Of a stretch of DNA of 64,000 nucleotides, positions 40,301 through 52,484 are shown piece by piece. The first letter of the stretch is position 1; each line of letters starts with the position of its first letter. A program made the position numbers and the translations under genes. The notes beneath the pieces were generated by a model. It made no database searches. It had not been told where the DNA came from and worked only from the letters and a program-made list of their open reading frames with translations. The DNA lies in NCBI RefSeq assembly GCF_003171515.1, contig NC_089394.1, forward strand, positions 2,914,001 to 2,978,000. The letters run 5' to 3'. The stretch comes from Pyrenophora tritici-repentis. Taxonomy: Eukaryota > Ascomycota > Dothideomycetes > Pleosporales > Pleosporaceae.

Positions 40301-43293
40301 TCTCCCTTGGCAGCCTGTTCTTTGCCTAAGATACCCAAGCCTTCGAGACCTGAACCTGCTTCCGCGGTGTGGGAAGAGAGGCCTCTAGCTGCTTTGGCCT
40401 TGGCGACTAGTGCGGCTCTTTCTTTCTCAGCTCTCTCTTTCTCTTGTATCCGCTTGCGCTTGAACTCGGCTTGCTGCGCGTTCCTCAAGTCTTCTGCAGC
40501 CTTTTGTTGCACAGCCTTTGTTGCTGAAGCCTTCGTCTGCTCTCGTCGCTCTTGGAACTTGGTAGCTCCTGCGGTCATGCTAGCCAACAAGTTGGCTTTG
40601 ACATGTCCTGGTGTTGGTGTCACGCCGGGGGACATCCATTTGCTTATCGAGGCCTGTTTTGGTTTCACAGGCTCCTCTTCCTTGACGAGCGTGCGGCCAA
40701 GATGCTCCTCAAGGGCTTGTTGCAGCTCCGCTTGTTGCATCTTGCTGAGCTTTGCCCGAACGTCTCCTGATAGCACTCTTTCCATGTATGAGAGCGCGCC
40801 GGCATCGATGTCAATGGACACGCGACGTAGGCGGACAAGAAGCTTGCTAATCAGAGTGACAGATTTGCTGGACAGGAACTCGTCACGAAGACGAAGCCAC
40901 TTAGCCAGGCCCTCCATGGAGTTGGCAGGCCGGGCCAACAGCTCTTTCAGCAGCATTGTCTCTGATGTGCTCCCATCTTCTTCGGTGGTAGGTGGTTGTA
41001 GGGCTGTTACAAACAAGCTGTATTGGTCAAACAGCATGTCGGCAAATTGCATAGTGTCTCTACAGAAGTCCATCATCATTTTTTTGTCGTAGAAACCCAG
41101 GTTACTCCACCCTTCGGTTGTTGCAAAGATCATGGTAAGTGAATCCCAGAGGTTCTCCCAGAGACTCATCGTCGCAGCGGCATCTTCAGAGTCATACTCT
41201 TGGTCCCGTAGTATACCGTCCTGAGAGTTGCAGATGATGTCGATGATATCGCTGCAAGTTTTGATCATGTCCGGTACCGGAGCAAAGGCCTTCTTTGATC
41301 TAACCTGGCGAATCGAATCTGAAATACCGAGAACCATGTTCCTATAATGGGCACGCAACATGTGTTGCAAAGCACCTCGACGCTCCCGTTCTCCGCTTAT
41401 GAATTTTAGAAAATCGCGTGCAGAGAGGCGTGTAGACTCTACGGATGAGAACATCAGAGAGATGATGGCGCTAGCTGCAGGTCGTTGTCCAAATAGCGCT
41501 CGCATGAGAGAGGGATCATATCCCGACAACCTCTCCACAACATCGGTGATGGATTGAGATAATAGCCCAAAGCGACTATTGAAATGCCGTACTGTGGCAG
41601 GCACCTTATCGACACCGGACTTCATCTGTAGCGGTTCAAGGCCGATCAAACTTCTACTGGCGATGAGCAGATGTGTCGCTAATTCCAAGCTTTCAGGACC
41701 TATGGCTCGCAGGACTGTCTTCCATATGGGACTAGAAGGTGGTGTCTCTGTGGGCGACGGTTGCTTTGCAGATATCAGAATCCTCTCGACGATCAGAGAG
41801 TGCGCCTCTAGCTTGAAGGCATGCTCAATTACTGAGAGTGCTAATTGCATATCTTTGACATTTTTGCTAGTTTTGAAATCCTTCAGGTTCATGACGAGGG
41901 ACTGTATGAAGGTTGACAGCATATCTAGCATACCGTTGACAACAGGTTGACCGACGAACTTGTCCGTGGTCTTGCCTTCCCCCATTTTACGGAAGGCGTA
42001 GTCCAAAACTTTGAGGCCTTCCCTGTAGCAATACGCTCGAGACGTTGCTGAGTAACGGTCAGACTGGAAGCGGCCAAGAAGCGCCTGTGCAAAAGGACGG
42101 GTTGCGGGTCCAAGGTTTGCCAGCTTGATAGAGTCAAGAAAAGGCGGTATCCAGCTGAAAGCAGCATGTAGGTTGACCATACTCTGCTCATTCTCGTCGG
42201 CTGCGGCGAGAAGTAGCTGGTTGAAAACAGGACTGTTGAACACTTGTTCCACCACTGTTGCAATGGACGGTGTTACGGCATTCATGCCATCCCAGTAGTC
42301 GATTGGAGACGTTTCCAGTAGTTGCTTCATGGTTGCAATCAGATCAAGGAAGCCTTCAGAAGGTAGCGAAAGGTGATCGAGCATCAAGCGATAGAAATCT
42401 CCATCGAGAGCCCGTAGAGAGTCTGTAATCAGCTCCCTGTCCATCTTTGCGACTATAAGCCGCGAGCCACCCCAGAAAAGAGGCACGAGGTCTTTGTCCA
42501 AGCAGTACATCTGTACCTTCATCATAACACTTGTCATATAGTCCCGTACAGCCCAATCCCATTCGGACTTGAGCAAGTTTCGCTTGAAGGTAGACCATGA
42601 CTCGGTCGCCCACTTGTGACGCCTCTCGACCCTGCTGAAGAGGAAGCGCGTCATTGCCGGGAGGTATGTCTGCACTTTCAACCGCTTTTTTGTCTGGACC
42701 ATGTCGAAAGGTGTATCAAAGTGTTTCTGGAGGAGTTCTTCATTCCGTATCAGGGCGTCACAGCTCAGTGCCTCGAAGAAACCGTAGGTACATTCATTCG
42801 GTAGCAGGCGCACTGATCGCGTTTTGGGATCCGCTTTGCTCAATATCTCGTTGGCCTCGTCCAAGCCCTTCTGTATGCGGCCCAGACATTGCTTGTCCAT
42901 TGCTTCCATGAATATGCGAACATTCTCCTCGTCGAATGTGTCAAGAAGTCGAGACTGCCATGCTGTGCGGGACTGGTGAAAGACTCTTACGCAGACGTCG
43001 CAGCTCTGCATAAGTTGGTTGAGCCGATTGGTCATCCATTCCTTGTGTGGTCCTGCGTCTTCGTCATCGAAAGCCAGTATCTCGGTTGCCTTGAGCGCTG
43101 TCCATTTTCGGTCTTCGGCTTCTTGCACCCTTAGCTTACGGTGGGCGAGTTCCGTGGGGTCGGTTTCGGGTGGATATGCGGCCACATCCTCTTCGTAGTA
43201 CACAGATCCGTCTTCGCCGATGCGAGGGCAGAATAGATGTTGGTCTTCGGGCAAGTCTCGTAGCTCGCTGAGGGGAACGGGGTGGTTAGCCAT
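37378..43293 (-). CDS. SEN1: Sen1-type superfamily 1 RNA/DNA helicase
   Basis: Two exons (39410-43293 and 37378-39358) with a 51 bp intron give 1,954 residues. The intron splits the Walker A motif, which reads LIQGPPGTGKTRTITAIVGA after joining. Other helicase motifs are ILVCAPSNAAVDELCMRLRP, VIVDEAAQCVEMSALIPLKY, ILVGDPKQLPPTIFS, VQYRMHPEISQFPSQTFYDG, GIITPYKSQL, TDAFQGRENEIIIFSCVRAN and VGLTRAKSSLWVLG. The 1,100-residue N-terminal domain is helical, as in fungal Sen1. Sen1 terminates RNA polymerase II at noncoding RNA genes and removes R-loops in the nucleus. The C-terminus is basic (KAKAKIRRRPRPPQD) with likely nuclear signals. The start at 43293 (MANHPVPLSELRDLPEDQHL) is preferred over an in-frame ATG 23 codons upstream, whose leader looks like untranslated sequence. 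Confidence 0.95.
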
Positions 43294-44174
43294 GTTGGGT
43301 GCTGAGGGCGCAGATGGAAGGAACAGTAACAGACCATGCTGCCTTGAAGATTTTTGTGGCATAAAAGAACAAGACAGGTAAAAGAAATGAGCTTTAGTGC
43401 GTCTCGGTACTTACTTGAGCTTCTCAACTATTTCCTCCGACATATCTCACACTCACTTTCACTTTCACCTGGGAGGATGCCCCACCCACTTGCCTGGAAG
43501 AGATGAGAGCGCAGGGTGAAATTGAACGCCCTGGGTTCTCTATGGAAGTGCAGAAGGCTGCAATTACCTCTAGGGGAAATGATTTCTATCCTGCCAGCAC
43601 CCGATGCGCCCCTTCCAGACTTGGTGCAAGTATTGGTAGAAGGACCAGGGAAGCGCTGACAGCAGTCCGGTCTATCTATTGGAAAGGAGTGTCGGTAAAG
43701 AGTGCAATCACGCAAAGGGTGAGCAGATGGTGCGTTGAGGTTGCATAGAAAGAAGTACACGACAGACGTCAGCGCATCAAAGGATCCCCGGCAAACGCGC
43801 CTGCCGACGCGGTTCACTAGCGTCCCACTCCCGCGTTTGGCTTGCCACGACCATTATCCTTCCGCTTTTATCGCTATGGCAACTCGGCACTACGCGTTTG
43901 CTTAACATTCACGTGGATGCAACCAAGCAAGCACGAAACCCATTTTCTCATGATCTCCGCATAGGTAACTGCATACTCGTCTTCACGTGGATGCAATCAC
44001 GCGAGCACGAAAACAAATTTGGCATGATCTCTGCACAGGTAACTGCATACTCGTCGATTTTGACCTTGACGATATTTGCTTCCACATTTGAAGGAATAAA
44101 CTAAGAAACCACTTCAACGATCCTATATGAACTCTGTATTATACATGGTCTCTCAATTCTCATTAAATTCTAGC
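43294..44174. other. Intergenic, SEN1 promoter with a tandem duplication
   Basis: About 880 bp between SEN1 and the permease, both on the minus strand. Apart from the 74 bp tandem repeat annotated separately, I see no gene. Confidence 0.55.
43908..44055. repeat. Two tandem 74 bp repeat units
   Basis: Unit 1 is 43908-43981 and unit 2 is 43982-44055, directly adjacent. By eye they agree at about 64 of 74 positions. Both begin TTCACGTGGATGCAA/T and end GGTAACTGCATACTCGTC. Each carries a CACGTG E-box palindrome. The repeat lies about 600 bp upstream of the SEN1 start and downstream of the permease... coding regions are not involved. Confidence 0.9.
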
Positions 44175-46049
44175 CTAAGCTGCATATCCCGAGTCTACTG
44201 CTGAGGCAGATCGACGATCCTCGAGGCTCGACCAACGCCTTCTTCTTTTCGCTCGTTTGCCACTACAAACCTCTTCCGGCCTCGGACAAGCCAGTCTACG
44301 TTGGCCAGAAAGGCAACAACGGCGTAAATTACACACACGTCTGCAGGTCATGTCAGCTGTGCTTTCCAAGTGGTCCCACGAGGTAGTATTATACAAACAT
44401 GTACTTACAATTCATGTTGCCAGCCTTAACGGGCTTCGAGTACGGGAGCGAGTACATGACAAGTGTAAACAGAGTCCAAGCGAGCAGGACTACGTTTGCA
44501 AAGAGGCCGATGGGGCCGAGCCAGAAGGGACCATGTGGTATGTTGTTGCGTCCACGGATCAAGAGGCAAACGACGGGTACCGCATAGCTGAGGTATAGTA
44601 GGACAATGCATGCTGTAATCATACTGCTGGCTGTTAGCAAACAAGCAAGTTCCCAAAGGATTTGTAGACGTACGAGTTGAAAGCCGTGAGCGAGGCCATG
44701 TATAAGCAGCCCACGATAGCCACAATGACACAACTAACAAAGTGTGCGTTTAGCGGTACATCAAGCTCCTTGTTGACTTTGGAAAGCCATTGATGGGCAG
44801 GCAATCCGCGATCGCGTGCAAAACTCCAACAAAGACGGCTCTGCCAGGTGTGGCTTGCAACCAGACAGCCCAGTCCAGTAACAATAATGAGAGCCTCGAG
44901 TACAGTCGCTCCAGCCTTGCTTTCCAATGCGCGGTTGAAGATTTCGAGAATAGGTACTCCAGTAAGTGATTGTCCAATCTCAGCAAAGTCCCCAACAATC
45001 GAGAAGAACATTGCGACAGAGAAGAACCAACTTGTCACAAAACCAATGCCCACAGTGCCCATGATAGCTATGGGAACCATCTTCTCTGGGCGATGGACTT
45101 CCTCTGCAAGATGAGTTGCGCAGTCAAGGCAAGCAAAGGCCCAGTTTGTGTTCACTAAGCCAACGATGAAGGCTATACCGCCCTGTTGCCAGCCAGTGGT
45201 GTTGATGAAAGTGGCGAAGACAAACTTGGCATGTTGGTGCGTTGGGGCGACTGCTGGAACGGTAATAAGGATGGCCGCAAAGGAAATAAGCGAGGCCCAT
45301 AGGGTGGTTTTTCCCACTGTTGATAGTGCTTTGCCGTAGCAGTTGAAGAAGAAGCAGAAGATATTAGCGAGTTGATATGTGAGGAAGACGTGCCACCTTT
45401 CGATTACACTGTATTCTTGTCAGCTTTGTCATTCTCCAGTACTGCAGATCCTCCAGGTAAGAATAACGATTGGAACTATGATAGACCTGACAGTTGCCCT
45501 ATCAAGTTATTTTTTCCAACTTAACAAGGTAATGAGAAATGTAAAGAATGCTTACAAGTCTGGGTGGCCTAGTTGGTAGCATCCCATGATAGCACTACCC
45601 ATCGACAATGCCACAGACGCACTCGTGAACATGGCTCCCCACCACGCAAGCCAGCCCGTCATGTAGCTTGCAAGTCTCCTGAATCTCTTCGGCGCCAGCT
45701 CACCGGCCCAGAAGTACTGTCCGCCTGCATTTGGCATTGCACTTGCCAGCTCGCTCAGGCTAATACCAACACATGTCGATATCAGCGCTATAAGAATGAT
45801 TCCGTAGATGATAAGAAGTGGACCTCCCGAACTAATACCAGTGATCAAGGCTGCTGATATGCCGAACCATGAGTTCGTCAAAGAGAAACCGACACCGAGG
45901 ACCGACCATACAGTGTATTTTCTCTTCATGTCTTGTGTATAGCCCATCTCCGCCAGCTTCAGTGCATCTGGATCCACGGATGCCTTGAGTGATTGCTCGA
46001 CATCTCGTGAGATGCTGGAGCTCGGCCGCTTCTTCTCTATTGATTCCAT
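44175..46049 (-). CDS. APC-family amino acid/GABA/choline-type permease
   Basis: Exons are 45556-46049, 44674-45408, 44409-44633 and 44175-44340, totalling 539 residues. About 12 transmembrane helices are visible. The family signature near the N-terminus is YTVWSVLGVGFSLTNSWFGI followed by GISSGGPLLIIYGIILIALI and SELASAMPNAGGQYFWAGEL. Later helices include WASLISFAAILITVPAVAPT, GIAFIVGLVNTNWAFACLDC and the conserved HLAEEVHRPEKMVPIAIMGT. These match fungal Uga4/Hnm1-like permeases for GABA, choline or polyamines in the plasma or vacuolar membrane. The actual substrate cannot be told. The hydrophilic N-terminus and the basic C-terminus are cytosolic. An upstream in-frame ATG at 46097 exists but the start at 46049 fits the family better. 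Confidence 0.9.
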
Positions 46050-48529
46050 GGCTCCGGCTTGCTCTGGTGTGGCAATTCGATCAAGAATGACAAACAAAAG
46101 ACAGACAATCGATGTCGCTAAGAACTTGGGATGGTGCAGAGCATCAGGATTCCGAGGATGTACTTGGCGCGAAGCTTATCGCAGCTTGCCAAGGAAGTCA
46201 CAAGAAAATCTTCGTGCTTATATGCTGCTGCTGATGTAGGTCGTGCTGTGCGGCGTAATCGCGGGACAACCCTGGATGAATGCACTGCAGATAAGAAAGA
46301 GCAAATGGGAGCTGGAATCGACAAAAGTAACTACAGGGTGTCGAGTGATAGCGCATACCAAGGACTTAGCGCTGCAAACAGGACTATCTCACCTTAAAAG
46401 TCATAGTTTGGTGGCCTGTACAGCTACCAATCAGCGGCATGTGATTGATATTGAATATGAGTGGCGAGAATACGAGCAGCCATCTACGAGAAATAGCATA
46501 CCCTTACACCCGACAGATGTACGCCACACCCTAACCCGCGGGTGTAGGTATACGGTAGAAGATGAATGACATGGGGATGAAAGAGTCATGGTGTGTACGC
46601 GACGGGCCACTGCACATACCAGTACCGGCAGGCACACTGCAGAAAGACCAGGTGAATGAATCGTATGAACGGGAGACTCATGCGGAGATGCTACTGTGTA
46701 CGTAGGTCGAAGTTTGTGTGTAACATACGATTCTCGGAGACAGGGCCCTGGCGTTGCATGATGCGGGGGCCGCTCAAAGAAGCAACACGGGAGCGGGCAG
46801 GCACCCCATACGTAGGATGACGCGTACTATAGTACGAGATGAAGCATTTTTAAATTCTGGAAGAATAAGAGACTTTGAAGGCGCCGGGAGACAGGTGGGA
46901 TGGGATGGACCCAATATCTAATGCACGGGCTGCACCCATCGATGCCCTTTGCGCGCCCATCTGCAGATTAGTGTGTGCCGCTAGGGGTAGAGGTGGCGTG
47001 CAGAGGACGGGTACAAAGCGTGTGAAGCTTCCTGTCGCACTACAGCCATGCCGTGTATCCGTACAGTTGCAGCAACAGTGGTTCGTATGCTTCGGCGAAT
47101 TTCAGCGGAGCGGTCCGCGGTAGTGATCTCACTATTGAGCAAATGCCAAAGTGTTGGGCTCAGGCTATGACGACTGCTGTCAGCATAAAGTCCCCATCCC
47201 TGGGACTAGATTAGCCGCCCGTTCCCAGCAGCGCATCTCAGTAAGACATCGGTTTCGGGTGTGACCTTGAGACAGGATCTTGCCCTAGGTTGCCGTCGAC
47301 TGCTTACCAAGTGCTTCTCACAATCGTACTGCTCCGTCCGCTCAACGGTGGCGCTCTTTGCGACTCTTCCATGACTCTTTCTAGGCACCCCAGCCATACA
47401 ACGGCATCCAAAGTAGTAGGTGGCCCAAGCCTTTGCATCAATCGGCGGTCAACGTACTACGCTCGCCGCCTTGTACGACGCACTTGCCATATGCCGTAGT
47501 CACGCAGTGACACATGAGATGTAGGACACCGCGATCGTAACTCGACGTTGCCGATGCTAGACCGGCAAAGCAACAGAAAAACAAAGGGCCACAGGCCTGT
47601 ATTGGCTCTGTTGCGGTTCCCGTCATATCGAGTCCTGGTTGTGTACGGGTACATGGTTTCACGCTGGTAGTGTATTTCAACCGGCACGCTAGGTGCGGGC
47701 AGTGTTGCGCTTGCGGATGTAACAGCGCCTCGAGAGCGGTGTCGAGTCTGTGGGCTGAAGAGAGAGAGATGGCAGCCTTACAAGACGCTGCTGCCATCGG
47801 GGTCGCGCACGAGTTTGGGGGTAACGTCGGACCAGCTCGTCGCAACATGCTTGTTTCAGTCCTGATGGGGAGAAGTAGTCGTTGTGGATGATTGCCGGAT
47901 CAGTTTCCGGTAGACCGCCATGCACAAGACCAGGTAATACCGGAAGATGCAAGCCTTGGCAACTCGCTCGTTCGATATCGCGCCGGAGCGGTTCATGGAG
48001 ACAAAGAAGGTCAGAATGTTAGTGATGCGGAGATGCAGATTTTCATCTCCCGAAAAGGCAAGTACGGGTAGACGAAATAGGAAGCAACGCCCAGACCGGG
48101 CTAAGCTCGCACAGAAGTAGTGGCTCACAAAGATGGACATGGTGTGAATTAACGTTCTGAATTTGACTGATCCTATCGGTAGAAGGAGAGATCTGGTCAT
48201 GAACAGTACCTGACTAAATGTGACACGAAATGCTAGATATGTCGGGATGAGAGGCAAAACTGAATTGACGAGAAGAAACAAACAACGGACACGGCACCGT
48301 TTCCACATACGACGCGCAGTCGTCCAGTAGTGCAACTGCATTCTCCAACATTGCGTGTCCACATGATATCGTCCCACCCCTGTTACGCTGTCGCATGCGA
48401 ATTCGCATCTCATACACCCGCGCATGGCGGTGATTACTTTTGCCATTATGTGGGTATCCCTATCCAGTTACTATGCGCCTTCCGAGGAGTGACCTGGTAC
48501 CAATGCGGTACAGTATATGTGTATTACGT
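46050..48529. other. Intergenic, 2.5 kb without a supported gene
   Basis: The stretch lies between the permease start and the Mcm1 stop. Several frames of 60-196 codons occur on both strands (the longest at 47856-48446, minus), but they have no recognisable motif and overlap one another. It presumably holds the permease promoter and the long 3' end of MCM1. Confidence 0.5.
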
Positions 48530-49361
48530 TTAGCCCAGTTTCTGGTCTTGAGGATAGTGGCCACCAGGATGGCGCGGCATGCCTTGCTGTGCCATGGGGT
48601 ACTGGTTAGACTGCTGCTGCTGTTGTTGGAGGTAGCTCTGGTAGTGCAGAGCAGCCTCTGGGGTCATGTAGGCTTGCGACATGGGGTTGTTGTTGGGCGG
48701 CATTCCGCGTGGCTGGCCGGGCGGGACCTGAGCATGGTTGTCCTCGGGCGACTCAACCGTGTCGTTGTCGACACCATTCGCATCGCCGCTGGAGGGCTCT
48801 GGAGCGTTGAGGCAGGCCTGGTTGGGGTTAGCAATGCGGTGCCATGCAGCGGGCGCGGGTGGCGCTGCAACATACCTGGATGAGGTTCTTGCCCTCGGGC
48901 TTGGTGACTAGGGGTTGCAGCTTGGGCGTGGTGAAGGTGTAAACGAGACCAGTCTCGGAAACAACGAGCAGCAACACCTGGGTACCAGTGAGGACGGACA
49001 GCTCGTAGGCCTGTAGGTGAGGGCGTTAGCTTGTGGCTTGTGGTGCGTGCTATGTTTCTTATGCGACGCGGGCGAGTGGCAGGCAGCTCTAGGCGGGGGG
49101 TGCAGAAGATGCAGCACGTACCTTTTTCATGATACCGGCCTTGCGCTTGGAGAAGGTGATGTGCCGACGCGACTTGTCCTGGATGAACTTGATCTCAATC
49201 TTTCTTCGCTCGCGGCCGGGCTTGTCGTCGTCGTCATCGTCGTCGTCGGCAGCGGCGCGCGCGCGCTTGACGCCACGGTTCTCCATGCTCAGAGCGCCAT
49301 TGCCGTCGTCGTGGACTGACGGCGACGCGTTCTGGTCGTGCTCGGTGATTTCGCTGGCCAT
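48530..49361 (-). CDS. MCM1: MADS-box transcription factor Mcm1
   Basis: Exons are 49122-49361, 48876-49010 and 48530-48817, all in phase 0, encoding 220 residues. The MADS box starts after an acidic run of eight Asp: RRKIEIKFIQDKSRRHITFS, then KRKAGIMKK, continued in exon 2 as AYELSVLTGTQVLLLVVSET and GLVYTFTTPKLQPLV. It is an SRF-type MADS domain that binds CC(A/T)6GG sites as a dimer and works with partners in mating, cell-cycle and morphogenesis genes. Exon 3 encodes a Pro/Asn/Gln-rich tail with a QQQQQQ run. The acidic stretch before the MADS box differs from yeast Mcm1, where it follows it. The nuclear location is inferred. Confidence 0.95.
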
Positions 49362-51562
49362 TGTGGTTGAGTCGCGAGAAAGATTGGTTACCCTGGTGTT
49401 TGGCGGACGAGGGCCCTAAACTGGATGCGGCGGAGTGTGGGGAGTAGGCAGGCGTTCTTGCGTGGTTTGGGCGGACTCGCAAAATGTTACAGAACGAACT
49501 GCAGACAGCTTGAGTTGGGTTAGACTCAAAGGTTGACCTCAATAGGAAAAGGAAGCGCGGCCTGTTAAAAGAATTGGGGCTGGCCCTTTGGTGATGGCGC
49601 AGCAGGAATGTGCAAGGAAAAGGTGCGCGGGGAGGCACGCTGGGCCGCTCAGCGCCGTGGGCGTTTACGCGCTGACTGCCGAGTGGGCCGTGCGACAGGG
49701 AGTGGCTGGGGTGGGTCGCGGTGAAGGGTGCAGAAGGGGTGCGGGCTATGCGTGACCTGCGTGACGGGCGCGCGACGTGCCTGTCGTCCGAGTACGTACC
49801 TTTTTTTTTGTTTCTATCTGGCCTTGACCGGCGCTGCGATCAGGTGCGAGGTGCGTTGCTTTTCGCGACCGTTGGCGTGGGTTGGGTTGGATGGGCCGTC
49901 TGGCGGTTGAGGTGACCCTGTCGAGCTTGGCGTATGGCAAGGCTCGAACACGCAGGGACAGACTGAGTGGTGCAGGCGCAGGTGGTATAGCCCGAGAGCT
50001 GTCTTGAGAAGGAAAGGGACGAACGGTATTGGGAATGAAACGGCGGGAGTGGTCAAGTATTTCTCTGGACGGCTGCTTTGGCTGCTTTGGTGCGTGCAGG
50101 CCGTCGACTACCCACTGCCAACTGGGGGCGGATAACCCTGGTCACTGCTCTGAATCGCAGATCAGAGCTGCTGGCTCTGCCAATATCGCGAGAGAGAGGC
50201 CACGGATCACGCACCAACCTGACGTGTTCGCGTCTGCCAGTGACAGTTTTGTGCTGATACTAACTTTGGCTGCTTGACACTAGATTTTGACCTGTCAGGT
50301 CGCTTTTGGAGATGAACAGCACCCGCCTTTCCACATGAAAACCTTGCCGTCAGTGTGAGGCCGAGGGCGGCGCTAGGGGCAGCTGAGCAGGGCCCGCTCT
50401 TTTGGGACCAGATAATTGGTGGAATTGGCTGCGCTAGCCCGCTCAAGTCAGATTGACGGTCAACTGGTGAATGTCGGCTGCCCGCCCTCTCTCCACTCTG
50501 GGCTTACCTACATAGAGCTAGCCACCGGCTACGGTACAGCTACCAACTACTACTGCACAGTACAGTACTGTAAGTACGGACGGGCTGCAGCACAAGATGC
50601 GCAACGTGTGCTGGTGAGAAACTACTTCCTCGACGACATCTCGTAGCACAGCGACACAGCGACACAGCAACACAGCGACACAGCAACACAGCAACACAGC
50701 AACACAGCAACACAGCAACAGCGACCTCTGCCCGCTGGCCCCGACGCGGCAACATGGCACATGGCACTGCTAATACGCCAAAGACGTCCCAATTCCACCG
50801 TCCAACTGCAACCGAATGCGCCGTGTGGCCAATCCCGGCCCCGGCCTCACCCTGTGTTTCGTCGGGCAGGTGGGCCCATGAATTGGGAAGCCGCGGCCTG
50901 CAAGACGTGGGCAAGCACCACCTAGGCACCCCTTCGCTCCTTCCCCGTCCGGTCTCGCTTCGCCCTCATGCGCGGTCTAGCCTTCCTCGCCCTCCTGCAC
51001 CTGCTGCCCGTGCCTACTGCACTCGCCTACGCCTACCTCAACACCGCCGCCGCTCTCGTGACGACGCTGACCCCATCGTATCCGACATCTGCACCGAGTG
51101 CATTGCTCTGTTTTGCTCGCCATCATGGAAATGGTCTACTTCCTCTGACTTCATGCTCCGCACGTCTGTGGCGCACCGACGTCGCAGCGCCAAAACATCG
51201 TCCGATTATGCCCGCTGCTGTCCGTGATTCGCCGCCGGCAATGCTCCAACACTACTGAAACCACACACGCATCGTCGCGCTCCAACTGTGACGCGCCCTC
51301 GTAGAGCCTCTTAATGCTTCAAGTCCCCGTGTCCCTGATGCCATGCATTTTCCCGTGGGAGCGCCGTCGTTGCCAACCTTCCTTTCACTTCACTTCTCTA
51401 CCCTCTACCTAATAATTTGCCCTCACGCATAGACGGTTGCAGTTCACGAGAGAGTACGCCGGACGTCTCCGCTGCACTCGAATTACCCTCATTGATCACG
51501 TCTATTCACTTCGCCCAGTCTCTTCCGCTCAAGCCGCTTCACAGCGCACCACTACCGCCAAG
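49362..51562. other. Intergenic, divergent promoters of MCM1 and PLS1-type gene
   Basis: About 2.2 kb of divergent upstream DNA. Frames such as 50754-51227 have no recognised motif. CT-rich tracts at 51370-51420 lie near the likely transcription start of the tetraspanin gene. An 8 bp tandem repeat at 50647-50718 is annotated separately. Confidence 0.55.
50647..50718. repeat. 8 bp tandem repeat, nine units
   Basis: Nine adjacent copies of CACAGC(A/G)A. The sixth to ninth-type CACAGCAA copies run at the right and CACAGCGA copies lie mostly at the left. It is noncoding. Confidence 0.92.
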
Positions 51563-52484
51563 ATGCCGACCAAACTGATGCTGTCGTTTGTTGCCATGGA
51601 TTTCCTCTTCGCTGGATGCGGAGGATTGTTGCTGGGCTTCTCTCTCATGTCGGAGCAATCGATGCGGGCCACTCCTACTGTAGACAACGTCACGCAGAAC
51701 CTCCTGCTTGGCCAGTGTCCTTTGACAGGTACGACATGCAAGGAATCGATATTGCCGCACTACTGTGGCGGCGAGTCGTGATACCCGTTGTTGGACTATT
51801 ACAAACAACATGAACTGACAAAGTACCCAGCTGGCGTCGTCAACGCAATCTTCGTCTTCGTCACTTTTCTTCTGTCCCTCCCAGCCCTCTTCATTCCCAC
51901 AAATCGAGGCTGGCTCCGCACTCAAGGTTGGCTCGTAGTTGTCTGCGCAACCTTTACTCTTGGTCTCGGTGTTGCCATCTGGGTAGAGACCCTCCAAACC
52001 CGCCAGAACCTGAGTGTGCTATGGGGACGGGAGACGCCGCTTATTCAGAGTCTCTTGCAACAAAAGGTATGTGACCTCTGTCGTATTGAATAAGCACTAG
52101 AAACCACCAAGTGGGCTCCCACCCACGTGAGGCTCAGCGACCCTTGGCGATATTCCCTTCGGCCCCGCCCTATAATAGCGGTCTACCAGTCAGATACTGA
52201 CATTGTCATAGTTCGATTGCTGCGGCTACGTCAACTCGACAACGCCTCCGTTTGTGCAGGACAGCACATGCCTGAACACCCTTGTCGCCGCGCAAAAGGG
52301 CGGCTGCATTGGCAAGTTCTCCTCTTTTGCCAACAGATATCTGGACCGAGTATTCACCGCCGCCTTTGGCATTGTTGGTATCGACATGATCCTTGTACTT
52401 TGCGTCGCCATGGTCCTCAAGTACCGCCAAGAACAGGAGCGCTACAGGCACATTGACGAGAAGAACGGTGTTGGTGGCATCTAA
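51563..52484 (+). CDS. PLS1: Tetraspanin, Pls1 type
   Basis: Exons are 51563-51728, 51831-52066 and 52212-52484, giving 224 residues, close to the 225 of the Magnaporthe Pls1 protein. Four membrane helices are visible: LMLSFVAMDFLFAGCGGLLL, VVNAIFVFVTFLLSLPALFI, GWLVVVCATFTLGLGVAIWV and AFGIVGIDMILVLCVAMVLK. The large extracellular loop has the tetraspanin CCG motif in FDCCGYVNSTTPPFVQDSTC and further Cys residues in CLNTLVAAQKGGC. Pls1 tetraspanins are needed for the appressorium penetration peg in several plant pathogens and for ascospore germination in saprotrophs. The family call is firm; assignment to the Pls1 class rests on length and loop sequence. Confidence 0.87.

Noticed and set aside
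40187..41092. Plus-strand open frame of 301 codons
   Set aside because: It is antisense to the SEN1 coding region, Ser/Leu-rich in the way shadow frames are, with no recognised motif.
47856..48446. Minus-strand open frame of 196 codons
   Set aside because: No domain or homology was recognised, the composition looks random, and it lies in the probable 3' region of MCM1.
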